From Bordetella parapertussis (GTDB lineage: Bacteria; Pseudomonadota; Gammaproteobacteria; Burkholderiales; Burkholderiaceae_D): DNA of 64,000 bases. Positions 1 through 8,615 of this stretch are shown piece by piece. The notes below the pieces were generated by a model. That model searched no databases and was not told the origin of the DNA. It worked only from the letters and a program-made list of their open reading frames with translations. Numbering within the stretch: the first letter of the stretch is position 1; each line of letters starts with the position of its first letter. The DNA is taken from the NCBI GenBank assembly GCA_945866125.1, contig CAMBFZ010000009.1, positions 62,001 through 126,000 of the forward strand, given 5' to 3'. Position numbers and translations under genes: made by a program.

Positions 1-241
1 GGCGAATATGTTCCTGATTTTGCGCGACCTGCGCAGCAGTCATGCCGTATTTCTGACTCAGATGCTCCACAATATCTTGTCCCTCTGGCGGCATCGTCGG
101 GTTGAGCTCAAACGGCTGAAAATGCAGCGTAACCTGCACCTCGTCTTTCAGCTTGTCGATGGCCTGTTCGAGTGCAGCTAAGCCAACCGCACACCAGGGA
201 CAGGCAATATCAGAAACAAAATCAATTTTAAGCGCAGCCAT
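1..241 (-). CDS. DsbA-family (FrnE-like) thiol oxidoreductase, N-terminal part
   Basis: The reading frame starts at the ATG complementary to 239-241 and runs off the left edge, so only about 80 residues are visible. They begin with a beta strand followed by a CPWC active-site motif near residues 14-17 (context DIACPWCAVG). That pattern marks the DsbA/FrnE-like thioredoxin-fold family, usually cytoplasmic proteins of about 210-220 residues. No signal peptide precedes the motif, which favours a cytoplasmic FrnE-like protein over periplasmic DsbA. The substrate cannot be inferred. It is divergent from the bactofilin gene. Confidence 0.85.
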   Translation of the reverse strand, partial: MAALKIDFVSDIACPWCAVGLAALEQAIDKLKDEVQVTLHFQPFELNPTMPPEGQDIVEHLSQKYGMTAAQVAQNQEHIR

Positions 242-401
242 GGCGATCCTTTTTGATGAAAAACTACGCAAGGATGCTATCACGCCAGCCCTCAGCAATC
301 AGGGGGCCGCCCCGCGCCAATCGCAAGGGACAGTTGCTCATAAACCCCCAGGCTGTTAGTCTCAGCCATCCTCGGATTAACTTTATCTCGTGTTTTCATA
401 A

Positions 402-824
402 ATGAAATCTTCGTCGCACCGTAACAGCATGCAAAGCTTCGACTCCATCGTGGGCAACGCCACGCGGATTGAGGGCACGCTGCATGTCGACGAAAGCTTG
501 CGCATTGACGGTCGGCTCAACGGCAACCTTGAACAGCAGGCTGGCAAATCACGCTGGATCATCATCGGCCCAACCGGTGAAATTCATGGCGACATCCGCG
601 CCCAAAACGTCAGCGTGGCCGGCAAGGTGATCGGTAATATCTTTGCGACCGAAAGCATCGAACTCATGGATGGTTGCGAAGTCCGCGGCAACATCACCCA
701 TCGCTCCATCACCGTCGAACCCGGTGCCAGCGTGCACGGCCAGCTGATTGCCCGAGAAGGCGATGAAGACAGCCAGGCCGAGGCACAACGCGCCATCGAA
801 GTGGCCCGCAACGGCACAAGCTGA
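402..824 (+). CDS. Bactofilin family cytoskeletal protein
   Basis: This 140-residue protein has the bactofilin layout: a short disordered N-terminus, then a repetitive beta-helix core (about residues 15-115) rich in G-x-[IV] repeats such as IEGTLHVDESLRIDGRLNG, and a charged tail. Bactofilins polymerise without nucleotide and act as scaffolds for cell shape or polar assemblies. No membrane segment is seen. The usual partner, an M23 peptidase gene, is not adjacent, so the local role is unknown. The ATG at 402 gives a normal family length. Confidence 0.9.
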   Translation: MKSSSHRNSMQSFDSIVGNATRIEGTLHVDESLRIDGRLNGNLEQQAGKSRWIIIGPTGEIHGDIRAQNVSVAGKVIGNIFATESIELMDGCEVRGNITHRSITVEPGASVHGQLIAREGDEDSQAEAQRAIEVARNGTS

Positions 825-888
825 CGCACCGCGCATCCGCACTTCCCTCCTCCGCACGCCACCATATGTGTTGAGCACATAAGCAAGC

Positions 889-902
889 ACGAACATATTC
901 GT
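889..902. promoter_or_regulatory. Inverted repeat upstream of the sulfate-binding protein gene (possible CysB site)
   Basis: ACGAA-CATA-TTCGT forms a 5-bp-arm inverted repeat about 60 bp before the sulfate-binding protein start. A related element with ATTCGTT and AACGAAT arms lies before cysT at 3592-3613. Since cysB closes this cluster, these are candidate CysB sites. The match to the known loosely conserved CysB consensus is weak, so this is inference. Confidence 0.35.
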
Positions 903-963
903 TCCGTTTAATTTGTCCTGAAATTAATCTTCTCTCGTTCGTTCAATCAACGTCGAGGGAAAT

Positions 964-1977
964 ATGTCGTTCAAAAAAATCATTCAGGCCATAGCCTTAC
1001 TCACGCTTGCTGCGTCCGCAGCATCAACCGTCGTTGCTGCCGAAGTCTCTCTGCTCAACGTCTCCTACGATCCTACGCGCGAGCTCTATCAGGATTTCAA
1101 CAAAGCCTTTGCCACGCAATGGAAAGCCAAAACTGGTGACGATCTCCGCGTCAAGCAATCCCACGGTGGCTCGGGCAAACAAGGGCGTGCCGTCATCGAC
1201 GGCCTCGCTGCCGATGTCGTCACGCTAGCACTCGCCTACGACATCGACGCCATCGCCGAGCGCGGCCTGATCGCTAAAGACTGGCAAAAGCGCCTGCCGC
1301 ATAACAGCGCGCCTTATACCTCGACGATTGTTTTTTTGGTCCGCAAGGGTAATCCCAAAGGCATCAAAGACTGGAACGACTTGGCCAGAGCAGGCGTGTC
1401 CGTCATCACACCGAACCCAAAAACATCCGGTGGCGCACGCTGGAATCATCTCGCTGCCTGGGCCTATGCCTTGAAACAACCGGGTGGCAATGAAAAATCC
1501 GCACAAGAATTTCTGACAAAAATCTACAAAAACGTGCCAGTGCTCGACTCCGGCGCACGAGGATCCCTGACCACTTTTCTGGAGCGTGGCATCGGTGACG
1601 TGTTCATTTCCTGGGAAAACGAAGCGCTGCTATCGATCAAAGAATTAGGCGCCGACAAAGTCGATCTGGTTGTGCCCTCCCTCAGCATTTTGGCCGAGCC
1701 ACCAGTGGCTGTCGTCGACAAAGTCGTCGACCGTCGTGGCACCCGCAAAGTTGCCCAAGCCTTTGTTGAGTATCTGTATAGCGACGAGGGACAGGAAATC
1801 GCTGCGAAAAATTATTACCGACCAATCAATGAAAAAATCGCCGCCAAATACGCCACGCAATTTCAAAAAGTAAAACTAGTCACCGTTGAAGAAGCGGCAG
1901 GTGGCTGGACTAAAGCACAAAAAACGCATTTTTCTGATGGTGGCATTTTTGATCAGATCTATCAGCCAGGTAAATAA
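964..1977 (+). CDS. sbp: Sulfate/thiosulfate ABC transporter periplasmic binding protein
   Basis: This 337-residue precursor begins with a signal peptide of about 26 residues ending near VVAAEV. The mature part has typical Sbp/CysP features: the opening LLNVSYDPTRELYQDFN, a QSHGGSGKQGRAV segment that contributes to the sulfate site, and ITPNPKTSGGARWN. The protein binds sulfate or thiosulfate in the periplasm and delivers it to CysT-CysW-CysA, encoded downstream. The ATG at 964 follows a GAGGGAAAT ribosome site. A porin gene separates it from the permease genes, which is unusual for this operon. Confidence 0.95.
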   Translation: MSFKKIIQAIALLTLAASAASTVVAAEVSLLNVSYDPTRELYQDFNKAFATQWKAKTGDDLRVKQSHGGSGKQGRAVIDGLAADVVTLALAYDIDAIAERGLIAKDWQKRLPHNSAPYTSTIVFLVRKGNPKGIKDWNDLARAGVSVITPNPKTSGGARWNHLAAWAYALKQPGGNEKSAQEFLTKIYKNVPVLDSGARGSLTTFLERGIGDVFISWENEALLSIKELGADKVDLVVPSLSILAEPPVAVVDKVVDRRGTRKVAQAFVEYLYSDEGQEIAAKNYYRPINEKIAAKYATQFQKVKLVTVEEAAGGWTKAQKTHFSDGGIFDQIYQPGK

Positions 1978-2018
1978 ATGAACGCGTCAGAAAACCCTTT
2001 AATAAGAGAAAGAGCACA

Positions 2019-3446
2019 ATGAAATTCCGATACGCGCGCCTCCGAGCACGACTCCTTCCTCTATTTGTGAGCGGCTTGTCTGCAGCAGCATTGCCAGCCT
2101 TTGCTGACGACAAGGCCGAAATTGATCGCCTCAAAAGCCTGATCGAAGAATTAGACCAACGCGTCAAAATTGTGGATCGCAAGCTGGAAATTTCTAACGA
2201 AGAAGCCGCCGCCAAACAAAAGAGTACAGCCGTCCTCACCGCAAGCGACAAGGGCTTTGGCTTGAAATCAGCAGATGGTCAGTTTGAATACAAATTGCGG
2301 GGCTTAGTCCAACTCGACTACCGCAACTACGAAGGCGACGCCTTCCCCAGCACCATCGATGGCTTTACCGCACGCCGTATTCGCCCCACATTTGAAGGGA
2401 CTGTTTTTGGCAAGTACGGCTTTCGCTTCACACCGGAGTTTGGCGAAAACAAATCTGCGGTTGTCGATGCCTATCTGGACGCACGCTTTGATCCGGCAGC
2501 CCAGCTTCGCCTCGGAAAATCCAAACCCTTCGTAGGTCTGGAGCGCTTGCAGAGCGGCTCGGATATCAAGTTTATTGAACGCAGCTATGTGAGCAACAAC
2601 ATCCTGCCCAACCGCGATCTTGGCTTGTCGCTGAGCGGCGACGTGCTGAACAAAAAACTCAATTATGCGGTGGGTGTATTTAATGGCGTCATCGATGGCG
2701 GCGAGAACACTACCGCGCAAGACACCAACGGCGACAAAGAATTTACTGCCCGTCTTTTTGCGACACCGTTTTCGGACAGCGACGGCGCCTTGCGCGGTCT
2801 GGGCTTCGGTGTGGCCGGCACCTTTGGTAACGCTAACGGCGTGGCCACTTCCAGCACCGTCACCTCCAACTTGCCCACCTACAAAACGCCGGGACAAGCC
2901 AACTCATTTTTTAGCTATAAATCCAAAGCCGCCAGCGCCACAAGCGCCGCAGACAATGTGATCGCCAACGGTCAACGGGTTCGCTGGTCACCCCAAGCGC
3001 ATTTCTATCACGGCCCATTTGGCGTGATTGCCGAATATGCCGGCGTATCGCAAGACGTCAAAATCGGCACCACCGCTGCGACCCTAAACAATAATGCGTG
3101 GCAGATCGCCGGCTCGTGGCTCCTCACCGGTGAAGATGCGGGCTTCAAAGGCGTCAAACCTTACAACGCGTTCAACGCCAACGGCGGCCTCGGTGCGTGG
3201 GAAATCGTTACGCGCTATCAGGAAAACAATATCGACAAAGATGCCTTCGTCAACTTTGTCGATAGCGCCAAAGCCAACGCTGCCTCCGCCAAAACCTGGG
3301 GCGTGGGCTTGAATTGGTATCTGAACCAGTCTTCCAAGTTTGCCTTCAATCTGGAGCAAACCCGCTTTAGCGATGGTACGGGCGCCGGCAAGCTGGACGG
3401 GAAAAAAGAAACCTTTGCGGTCGCACGCTATCAGTTGGCGTTTTAA
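2019..3446 (+). CDS. OprP/OprO-family anion-selective porin
   Basis: This 475-residue outer-membrane protein has a signal peptide (cleavage near residue 28, after PAFA), a short coiled segment (IDRLKSLIEELDQRVKIV), and a long beta-barrel that ends in ARYQLAF, with the terminal Phe expected of porins. Segments such as FTARRIRPTFEGTVFGKYGFRF match the phosphate-selective porin O/P family. Its place between the sulfate-binding protein and cysT suggests that it carries sulfate or organosulfur anions rather than phosphate; this rests on context. An intrinsic terminator follows it. Confidence 0.88.
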   Translation: MKFRYARLRARLLPLFVSGLSAAALPAFADDKAEIDRLKSLIEELDQRVKIVDRKLEISNEEAAAKQKSTAVLTASDKGFGLKSADGQFEYKLRGLVQLDYRNYEGDAFPSTIDGFTARRIRPTFEGTVFGKYGFRFTPEFGENKSAVVDAYLDARFDPAAQLRLGKSKPFVGLERLQSGSDIKFIERSYVSNNILPNRDLGLSLSGDVLNKKLNYAVGVFNGVIDGGENTTAQDTNGDKEFTARLFATPFSDSDGALRGLGFGVAGTFGNANGVATSSTVTSNLPTYKTPGQANSFFSYKSKAASATSAADNVIANGQRVRWSPQAHFYHGPFGVIAEYAGVSQDVKIGTTAATLNNNAWQIAGSWLLTGEDAGFKGVKPYNAFNANGGLGAWEIVTRYQENNIDKDAFVNFVDSAKANAASAKTWGVGLNWYLNQSSKFAFNLEQTRFSDGTGAGKLDGKKETFAVARYQLAF

Positions 3447-3490
3447 ACAGACTCGCAAATCCACCGCCTCAGTCCTCAGCCTTCAGGATT

Positions 3491-3516
3491 GCCCCGCCCA
3501 GCGCGGGGCTTTTTTT
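3491..3516 (+). terminator. Rho-independent terminator after the porin gene
   Basis: A 7-bp G+C stem, GCCCCGC/GCGGGGC, with a 5-nt loop is followed at once by seven T residues. It lies 45 bp past the porin stop and splits the sulfate cluster into two transcripts, sbp-porin and cysTWA-cysB. Confidence 0.88.
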
Positions 3517-3591
3517 CAGGCAATTACAGCCCAAAAGCCTCCTCACTCCGTCCCCGGCTTATTTGAAATTCGTCTATCAACATGCCGAAAG

Positions 3592-3613
3592 ATTCGTTCT
3601 CTTTATAACGAAT
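3592..3613. promoter_or_regulatory. Perfect inverted repeat upstream of cysT (possible CysB operator)
   Basis: ATTCGTT and AACGAAT, perfect 7-bp arms around an 8-nt AT-rich spacer, lie about 50 bp before the cysT start. The placement and similarity to the element upstream of sbp suggest control by CysB, the LysR regulator encoded at the end of the cluster. This is inference. Confidence 0.4.
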
Positions 3614-3661
3614 GAATGAAATCATCCCCCCCTGTCAGCTACAAAAGTAATAAAAGCGCCT

Positions 3662-4519
3662 ATGGCCGCCCCTTCCTTTCAAATTAACAAAAAAATCGCG
3701 TCGCGCCGAGTCATGCCCGGCTTTCACTTGTCATTGGGTTTCACCCTCTTTTACCTTTGCCTGATCGTGCTCATTCCGCTCTCTGCGGTCATTCTCAACA
3801 CGCTCGCGATGACTTGGGAAGCATTCTGGCAAGCGGTCAGCTCGGCACGCGTGGTGGCCTCTTACCAGCTCAGTTTCGGCGCATCGCTGATTGCGGCGAT
3901 GGTCAATCTGTTTTTCGGCACCATCCTTGCGTGGGTGCTGGTGCGCTACCATTTTTTCGGCAAGCGTTTGCTCGACGCCTTGATCGACTTGCCCTTTGCG
4001 CTGCCCACTGCGGTTGCCGGCATCGCCTTAACCGCCTTGTATGCAGGTAATGGCTGGATCGGACGTTATCTCGAACCGCTCGGCATCAAAGTCGCCTTTA
4101 CGCCGCTGGGCATCACCATTGCACTGATTTTTATTGGCTTGCCCTTTGTGGTACGCACCGTGCAGCCTGTGCTCGAAGACGCCGAACGCGAGCTCGAAGA
4201 AGCGGCGGCGAGCCTTGGTGCCAGTCGCCTGCAAACTTTTTATCGGGTGATTCTGCCCACCATTTTGCCGGCGTTACTGACCGGTTTTGCGCTGGCCTTT
4301 GCCCGCGCGCTTGGCGAATACGGCTCCGTGATTTTCATTGCGGGCAATCTGCCGATGGTGTCGGAGATCACGCCACTTTTCATCATTACCAAGCTTGAAC
4401 AATACGACTACGCGGGTGCTACCGCGATTGCGGTGGTGATGCTGGTTGCATCCTTTGTGATGCTCTTGACGATTAATCTGCTGCAGGCCTGGACCCGCAG
4501 CACCAGACAAAGGTCTTGA
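3662..4519 (+). CDS. cysT: Sulfate ABC transporter permease CysT (CysU)
   Basis: This inner-membrane permease of 285 residues has six predicted membrane spans. The cytoplasmic EAA loop that contacts the ATPase is clear (EEAAASLGASRLQTFYRVILP, about residues 179-199). The segment IDLPFALPTAVAGIALTALY matches sulfate permeases. It pairs with CysW to form the channel for sulfate/thiosulfate import. The next gene starts 1 nt after its stop, so the two are translationally linked. The start has no strong ribosome site, and a later in-frame ATG is possible. Confidence 0.93.
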   Translation: MAAPSFQINKKIASRRVMPGFHLSLGFTLFYLCLIVLIPLSAVILNTLAMTWEAFWQAVSSARVVASYQLSFGASLIAAMVNLFFGTILAWVLVRYHFFGKRLLDALIDLPFALPTAVAGIALTALYAGNGWIGRYLEPLGIKVAFTPLGITIALIFIGLPFVVRTVQPVLEDAERELEEAAASLGASRLQTFYRVILPTILPALLTGFALAFARALGEYGSVIFIAGNLPMVSEITPLFIITKLEQYDYAGATAIAVVMLVASFVMLLTINLLQAWTRSTRQRS

Positions 4520-4520
4520 T

Positions 4521-5429
4521 ATGGCAGGCGCAGCAACTTCATTAGCAGTGCCATTAGCGGCACGCTACGAGCCCCCTTTTACCCCGGCCGCCACCCTTGA
4601 GCCGTTCTGGGTTCGCGTACTGCTAATTACGTTGGGGCTGGGTTTTGCGGCACTCTTTTTACTACTGCCCGTCGTCGCTGTTTTCATCGAAGCGTTTCGC
4701 AAAGGCTGGCAGGCTTATTTCGCCGCCATCGTTGAGCCCGACGCCATCTCGGCAATCAAGCTGACGTTATTGACCGCGGCCATTGCCGTGCCACTCAACC
4801 TGATCTTTGGTATTGCTGCATCCTGGTCAATTACCAAATTCGAATTCCGCGGCAAGAGCCTGCTGCTCACCCTGATCGATCTGCCTTTCTCCGTCTCGCC
4901 GGTCATCTCCGGGCTAATTTATGTGCTGCTATTTGGCGCGCATGGCTGGTTCGGTGCGTGGCTGCTTGAACACGATGTGCAAATTTTATTTGCCGTGCCG
5001 GGCATTGTGCTGGCCACCATCTTCGTCACCTTTCCCTTCGTCGCCCGCGAGCTGATCCCATTGATGCAAGCGCAAGGCAGCGAGGAAGAAGAAGCCGCGC
5101 TGGTGCTGGGCGCCTCCGGCTGGCGCACCTTCTGGCATGTGACGCTTCCCAATATCAAATGGGGGCTGCTGTACGGCGTGATTCTGTGTAATGCCCGCGC
5201 GATGGGCGAGTTTGGCGCCGTGTCAGTGGTCTCAGGTCACATACGGGGCGAGACCAACACCATGCCCTTGCAAGTCGAGATTCTTTATAACGAATATAAC
5301 TTCGCCGCTGCCTTTGCCGTTGCCTCTCTGTTGGCGTTGTTGGCACTGGTGACACTGGCATTGAAATCTTTTATTGAATGGCGCGTGCATCATGGCATGG
5401 CGCTGACATCGCAGGAGAATCACTCATGA
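4521..5429 (+). CDS. cysW: Sulfate ABC transporter permease CysW
   Basis: This 302-residue permease is homologous to CysT. It has six membrane spans, the IDLPFSVSPVISGLIYVLLFG signature of CysW, and an EAA loop (EEEAALVLGASGWRTFWHVTLP). It forms the second half of the sulfate channel. Its stop overlaps the cysA start by ATGA, consistent with coupled translation. The N-terminus carries about 25 extra residues before the first membrane span. Confidence 0.93.
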   Translation: MAGAATSLAVPLAARYEPPFTPAATLEPFWVRVLLITLGLGFAALFLLLPVVAVFIEAFRKGWQAYFAAIVEPDAISAIKLTLLTAAIAVPLNLIFGIAASWSITKFEFRGKSLLLTLIDLPFSVSPVISGLIYVLLFGAHGWFGAWLLEHDVQILFAVPGIVLATIFVTFPFVARELIPLMQAQGSEEEEAALVLGASGWRTFWHVTLPNIKWGLLYGVILCNARAMGEFGAVSVVSGHIRGETNTMPLQVEILYNEYNFAAAFAVASLLALLALVTLALKSFIEWRVHHGMALTSQENHS

Positions 5430-6499
5430 GCATCGAAGTTCGTCATATCAACAAACGCTTCGGCGATTTTGTTGCGCTCGACAATGTGTCGCTGAATTTT
5501 CCGGATGGCGAATTAACCGCCCTGCTCGGCCCATCAGGCTGCGGCAAGACCACACTATTACGCATCATTGCCGGCCTTGAACAACTCGATGCCGGCCAAG
5601 TGCTGCTCGATGGCGAGGACGCGTCGGCCCGCCACGTGCGGGAGCGTCAGGTCGGCTTCGTCTTTCAGCACTATGCGCTCTTCAAGCACATGAGCGTATT
5701 TGAAAACATCGCCTTTGGCCTGCGCGTCAAGCCGCGTCATGCACGACCCAGTGAAGCGCAAATCAAAGAAAAAGTACATCGCCTGCTTGATCTGGTACAG
5801 CTCGACTGGCTAGCCGACCGCTATCCCCCACAGCTCTCCGGCGGGCAGCGTCAGCGTATCGCGTTGGCGCGTGCGTTGGCAGTCGAGCCACGCGTACTTT
5901 TACTCGATGAGCCGTTCGGCGCACTGGACGCAAAAGTACGCAAAGAACTGCGCCGCTGGTTACGTCGTCTGCATGATGATTTGCATGTCACGAGTATCTT
6001 TGTCACGCACGATCAGGAAGAAGCGCTCGAAGTGTCCGACAAAGTCGTCTTAATGAACAAAGGCAAAGTCGAGCAGATCGGCACGCCGGATGCGGTCTAT
6101 AACCATCCTGCCAATCCGTTCGTGTACGGCTTTTTGGGTAACGTCAATCTGTTCCACGGCCGCGTGCATCAGGGCGTGCTGAATACCGCCGGCAGCAATT
6201 TTTCTGTGCCCGACCATGCTGACACCCACGACGCGCAAGGCATCGGCTATGTGCGTCCGCATGAAATCGATGTAGAGCGCTACGTGCAGGGCGAACCCGG
6301 CATCGTCGTGCAATTACGCCGCGCGCACGCCATCGGGCCATTGGCGCAACTTGAACTCGAACGTAAAGATAATGGCGAGCTGATCGAAGCACTGATCCCG
6401 AGTGAGCGTTTCATCCAACTCGATTTTAAAGAAGGCGACACCCTGCTGGCTAATCCCAAGCGATTACGGGTATTTTTTGACCATGCCGCGTCAAAGTAA
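5426..6499 (+). CDS. cysA: Sulfate ABC transporter ATP-binding protein CysA
   Basis: This 357-residue ATPase energises sulfate import. It has Walker A GPSGCGKTT (35-43), Q-loop near residue 81, the signature LSGGQRQR (137-144), Walker B VLLLDEP (157-163) and the switch His in VTHDQEEA. The C-terminal regulatory domain (about 240-357) has the TOBE-like form typical of CysA. The ATG at 5426 was chosen because it follows a CAGGAG site and overlaps the cysW stop. An upstream in-frame start would add 16 residues unlike the family. Confidence 0.94.
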   Translation: MSIEVRHINKRFGDFVALDNVSLNFPDGELTALLGPSGCGKTTLLRIIAGLEQLDAGQVLLDGEDASARHVRERQVGFVFQHYALFKHMSVFENIAFGLRVKPRHARPSEAQIKEKVHRLLDLVQLDWLADRYPPQLSGGQRQRIALARALAVEPRVLLLDEPFGALDAKVRKELRRWLRRLHDDLHVTSIFVTHDQEEALEVSDKVVLMNKGKVEQIGTPDAVYNHPANPFVYGFLGNVNLFHGRVHQGVLNTAGSNFSVPDHADTHDAQGIGYVRPHEIDVERYVQGEPGIVVQLRRAHAIGPLAQLELERKDNGELIEALIPSERFIQLDFKEGDTLLANPKRLRVFFDHAASK

Positions 6500-6534
6500 A
6501 CACAGCCACGCCAATCAGCACCACCGAGACCACC

Positions 6535-7449
6535 ATGAATTTTCAGCAACTGCGCTCCGTGCGCGAAACCGTCCGACGCGGCTTTAATCTCACCGAAGTC
6601 GCCAATGCACTTTTTACCTCGCAACCCGGTGTGAGCCGTCAGATCCGCGAGCTCGAAGAAGAATTAGGCGTCGATATTTTTGAGCGCAACGGCAAGCGGC
6701 TGACCGGTCTGACCGAGCCAGGAAAAAATGTGCTGCCCATCATTGAGCGCTTGCTGCTCGAAGCAGAAAACCTGCAGCAGGCCGGCAATGAGTTTGCGGG
6801 TCTGAAAAAAGGCACCCTCTCGGTTGCCACCACCCACACTCAGGCGCGCTATGTGTTGCCCAAAATCGTGCAGACCTTTCGCCAGGCTTTTCCTGACGTA
6901 CGGGTGGCCTTGCAGCAAAGCGCGCCGGAACATATCGCCGAGTGGGTATTGTCAGGCAAAGCCGATATTGGCATCGCCACCGAAGGCTTGGCGCAATTTG
7001 ACGGACTCGCCTCTTTCCCTTGCTACCAATGGCATCACGTCGTCGTTGTGCCGGATGGGCATATGCTGCTCTCTCTGCCTACACTCACGCTGGAAGATCT
7101 CGCCGCGTGGCCATTGATCACCTACGACCAGGGCTTTACCGGCCGCGGCCACATTGATGCCGCATTCCGCGCTCAGTCGCTCGACACCGATATCGTACTC
7201 ACCGCCATGGACTCGGACGTGATCCAGCAATATGTGGCCATGGGCATGGGCGTAGGCATCGTCGCTTCCATGGCCGTCGGGGCCAATCTGAGTCCCGGAT
7301 TACAGGCGATACCAGCCGGCCACCTGTTTGCGCTCAACACCACCCGGGTAGCGGTACGCCGCGGCGCGTATTTGCGCGCCTATACGCTCGATTTTATTTT
7401 GCAGCTGGCACCGCAACTGACCCGGGCGGAGATCCTGGCCGCGGTGTAG
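6535..7449 (+). CDS. cysB: LysR-type sulfur regulator CysB
   Basis: This 304-residue LysR-family activator has an N-terminal winged helix (MNFQQLRSVRETVRRGFNLT with ALFTSQPGVSRQIREL, about residues 1-60) and a periplasmic-binding-type effector domain (about 90-290). The N-terminal sequence is diagnostic of CysB/Cbl. CysB senses N-acetylserine or sulfate status and activates sulfate uptake and assimilation genes. It lies 35 bp after cysA in the same direction. Inverted repeats before sbp and cysT are possible targets. A Cbl-like assignment cannot be excluded. Confidence 0.9.
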   Translation: MNFQQLRSVRETVRRGFNLTEVANALFTSQPGVSRQIRELEEELGVDIFERNGKRLTGLTEPGKNVLPIIERLLLEAENLQQAGNEFAGLKKGTLSVATTHTQARYVLPKIVQTFRQAFPDVRVALQQSAPEHIAEWVLSGKADIGIATEGLAQFDGLASFPCYQWHHVVVVPDGHMLLSLPTLTLEDLAAWPLITYDQGFTGRGHIDAAFRAQSLDTDIVLTAMDSDVIQQYVAMGMGVGIVASMAVGANLSPGLQAIPAGHLFALNTTRVAVRRGAYLRAYTLDFILQLAPQLTRAEILAAV

Positions 7450-7543
7450 ACAAGCCAACCGGCAGCAGACTGCCCCTGCCCGCTGCGCTGTCCTCTATAA
7501 TGGGTTTCGTTTGTTTGACCATGCCTTGAGGGTGGAGCGCTCC

Positions 7544-8038
7544 ATGTTCGCGTTGCTAAAAAAATTACCCTGTCATAGCCTGCTGATCGTGCTCCTGCTC
7601 GGTCTGGCTTCTGTTGCGCAGGCCGCGCGTCCGGCACAGTTTCTCTGCAAGGTCACCGCGATGAACAAAAACAAATGGATCTGCAAAGAAAACGAGCCGC
7701 TTTGTACTTTTGACTTCACGGTCGATTGGAAAAACAAGACGCTCATTCGCGAGACCGTTGGCTATACCCCGCGCATCGGCATTGTCGTTGACAAGTGGAA
7801 TGACAAAGTCATCATCGCCCATGAAGACCGGCCGCGCGTGGCCAATCTCTATCTCGAACAATATTTTTACAAGATCGAACTCGACACCGGCAAATTCTTG
7901 ATGGCCAATGAATTTGTCACCAATAGCGGCCGCTATCTGACCCAGGACGACATGCGGGCAGCGCAACCGAAAGGCTTTTTTTCGCACTACTACGTCCCCC
8001 AGCTGATATCAGAACCGGGCAGCTGCAAATTTCAGTAA
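7544..8038 (+). CDS. Secreted protein of unknown function
   Basis: I do not recognise this 164-residue protein. It starts with a Sec signal peptide (SLLIVLLLGLASVAQAA, cleavage near residue 28). The mature part holds four cysteines (FLCK, WICK, PLCTF and GSCKF), which could form two disulfides, and is rich in beta-strand-like segments. The ATG at 7544 follows a GGTGGAG site; a TTG 33 nt upstream would extend it but spoil the signal peptide. It is probably periplasmic. Neighbours give no functional clue. Confidence 0.75.
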   Translation: MFALLKKLPCHSLLIVLLLGLASVAQAARPAQFLCKVTAMNKNKWICKENEPLCTFDFTVDWKNKTLIRETVGYTPRIGIVVDKWNDKVIIAHEDRPRVANLYLEQYFYKIELDTGKFLMANEFVTNSGRYLTQDDMRAAQPKGFFSHYYVPQLISEPGSCKFQ

Positions 8039-8067
8039 AAATTATTCGCTCAAGGCCTTAAAAAAAT

Positions 8068-8538
8068 ATGAAAAAATTCACTCTCTTCTTAGCGTTCATC
8101 GTATTCCTGTCCTGCTCTGCTCACGCGCAACTGGCTGACAAAAAGGTGCTCACGCTCGACGCCGCCAAAAAAATGACAGCGGCGGCAGAAGCAGAAGCAC
8201 GCAAAAATGGCTGGAACATGGCGATTGCCGTGGTCGACGATGGCGGTCATCTGATCCACTTCAATCGCATTGACGGCACCCAAACCGGCAGTATCGAGAT
8301 TGCCATTGCCAAGGCCAAAACCGCCGCGGCATTTAAGCGTGCCACCAAAGTGTTTGAAGAGATCGTCAAAAACAGACCAGCTGTTGTCACCGTATCGCCC
8401 ACCGCAGTGATGGTCGAAGGCGGTGTACCCGTTTTCGTTAACCAGCAACTCGTCGGTGCCATTGGCGTGAGCGGTGCGAGCTCACAGCAAGATGGCGTGG
8501 TGGCCGAAGCAGGTATTGCGGCACTTGAACTGAAATAA
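8068..8538 (+). CDS. GlcG/HbpS-family (DUF336) secreted protein
   Basis: This 156-residue protein has a signal peptide (cleavage near AHAQ, residue 20) and a GlcG/HbpS domain over the rest, with the family motifs NMAIAVVDDGGHLIHFNR and the glycine-rich end GAIGVSGASSQQDGVVAEAG. The family binds haem or cobalamin-like ligands in some members, or sits near glycolate-use genes, but for most its role is unsettled. Export to the periplasm fits an HbpS-like accessory role. A strong bidirectional hairpin follows. Confidence 0.88.
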   Translation: MKKFTLFLAFIVFLSCSAHAQLADKKVLTLDAAKKMTAAAEAEARKNGWNMAIAVVDDGGHLIHFNRIDGTQTGSIEIAIAKAKTAAAFKRATKVFEEIVKNRPAVVTVSPTAVMVEGGVPVFVNQQLVGAIGVSGASSQQDGVVAEAGIAALELK

Positions 8539-8550
8539 CCAACGCACCAA

Positions 8551-8589
8551 AAAACCGGCCTGCCAAATTGATCGCAGGCCGGTTTTTTT
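8551..8589. terminator. Bidirectional rho-independent terminator
   Basis: A 13-bp stem, AAAACCGGCCTGC/GCAGGCCGGTTTT, with a 10-nt loop runs into seven T residues on the plus strand and has an A run on the other side. It separates the convergent GlcG-like and thioredoxin-fold genes. Confidence 0.9.
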
Positions 8590-8615
8590 ACGTCCCTGTG
8601 GCGGGTACAGCGCGT

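Noticed and set aside
2304..2897. A 197-residue open frame opposite the porin gene
   Set aside because: It is antisense to a clear porin, has no ribosome site and shows shadow-like composition.
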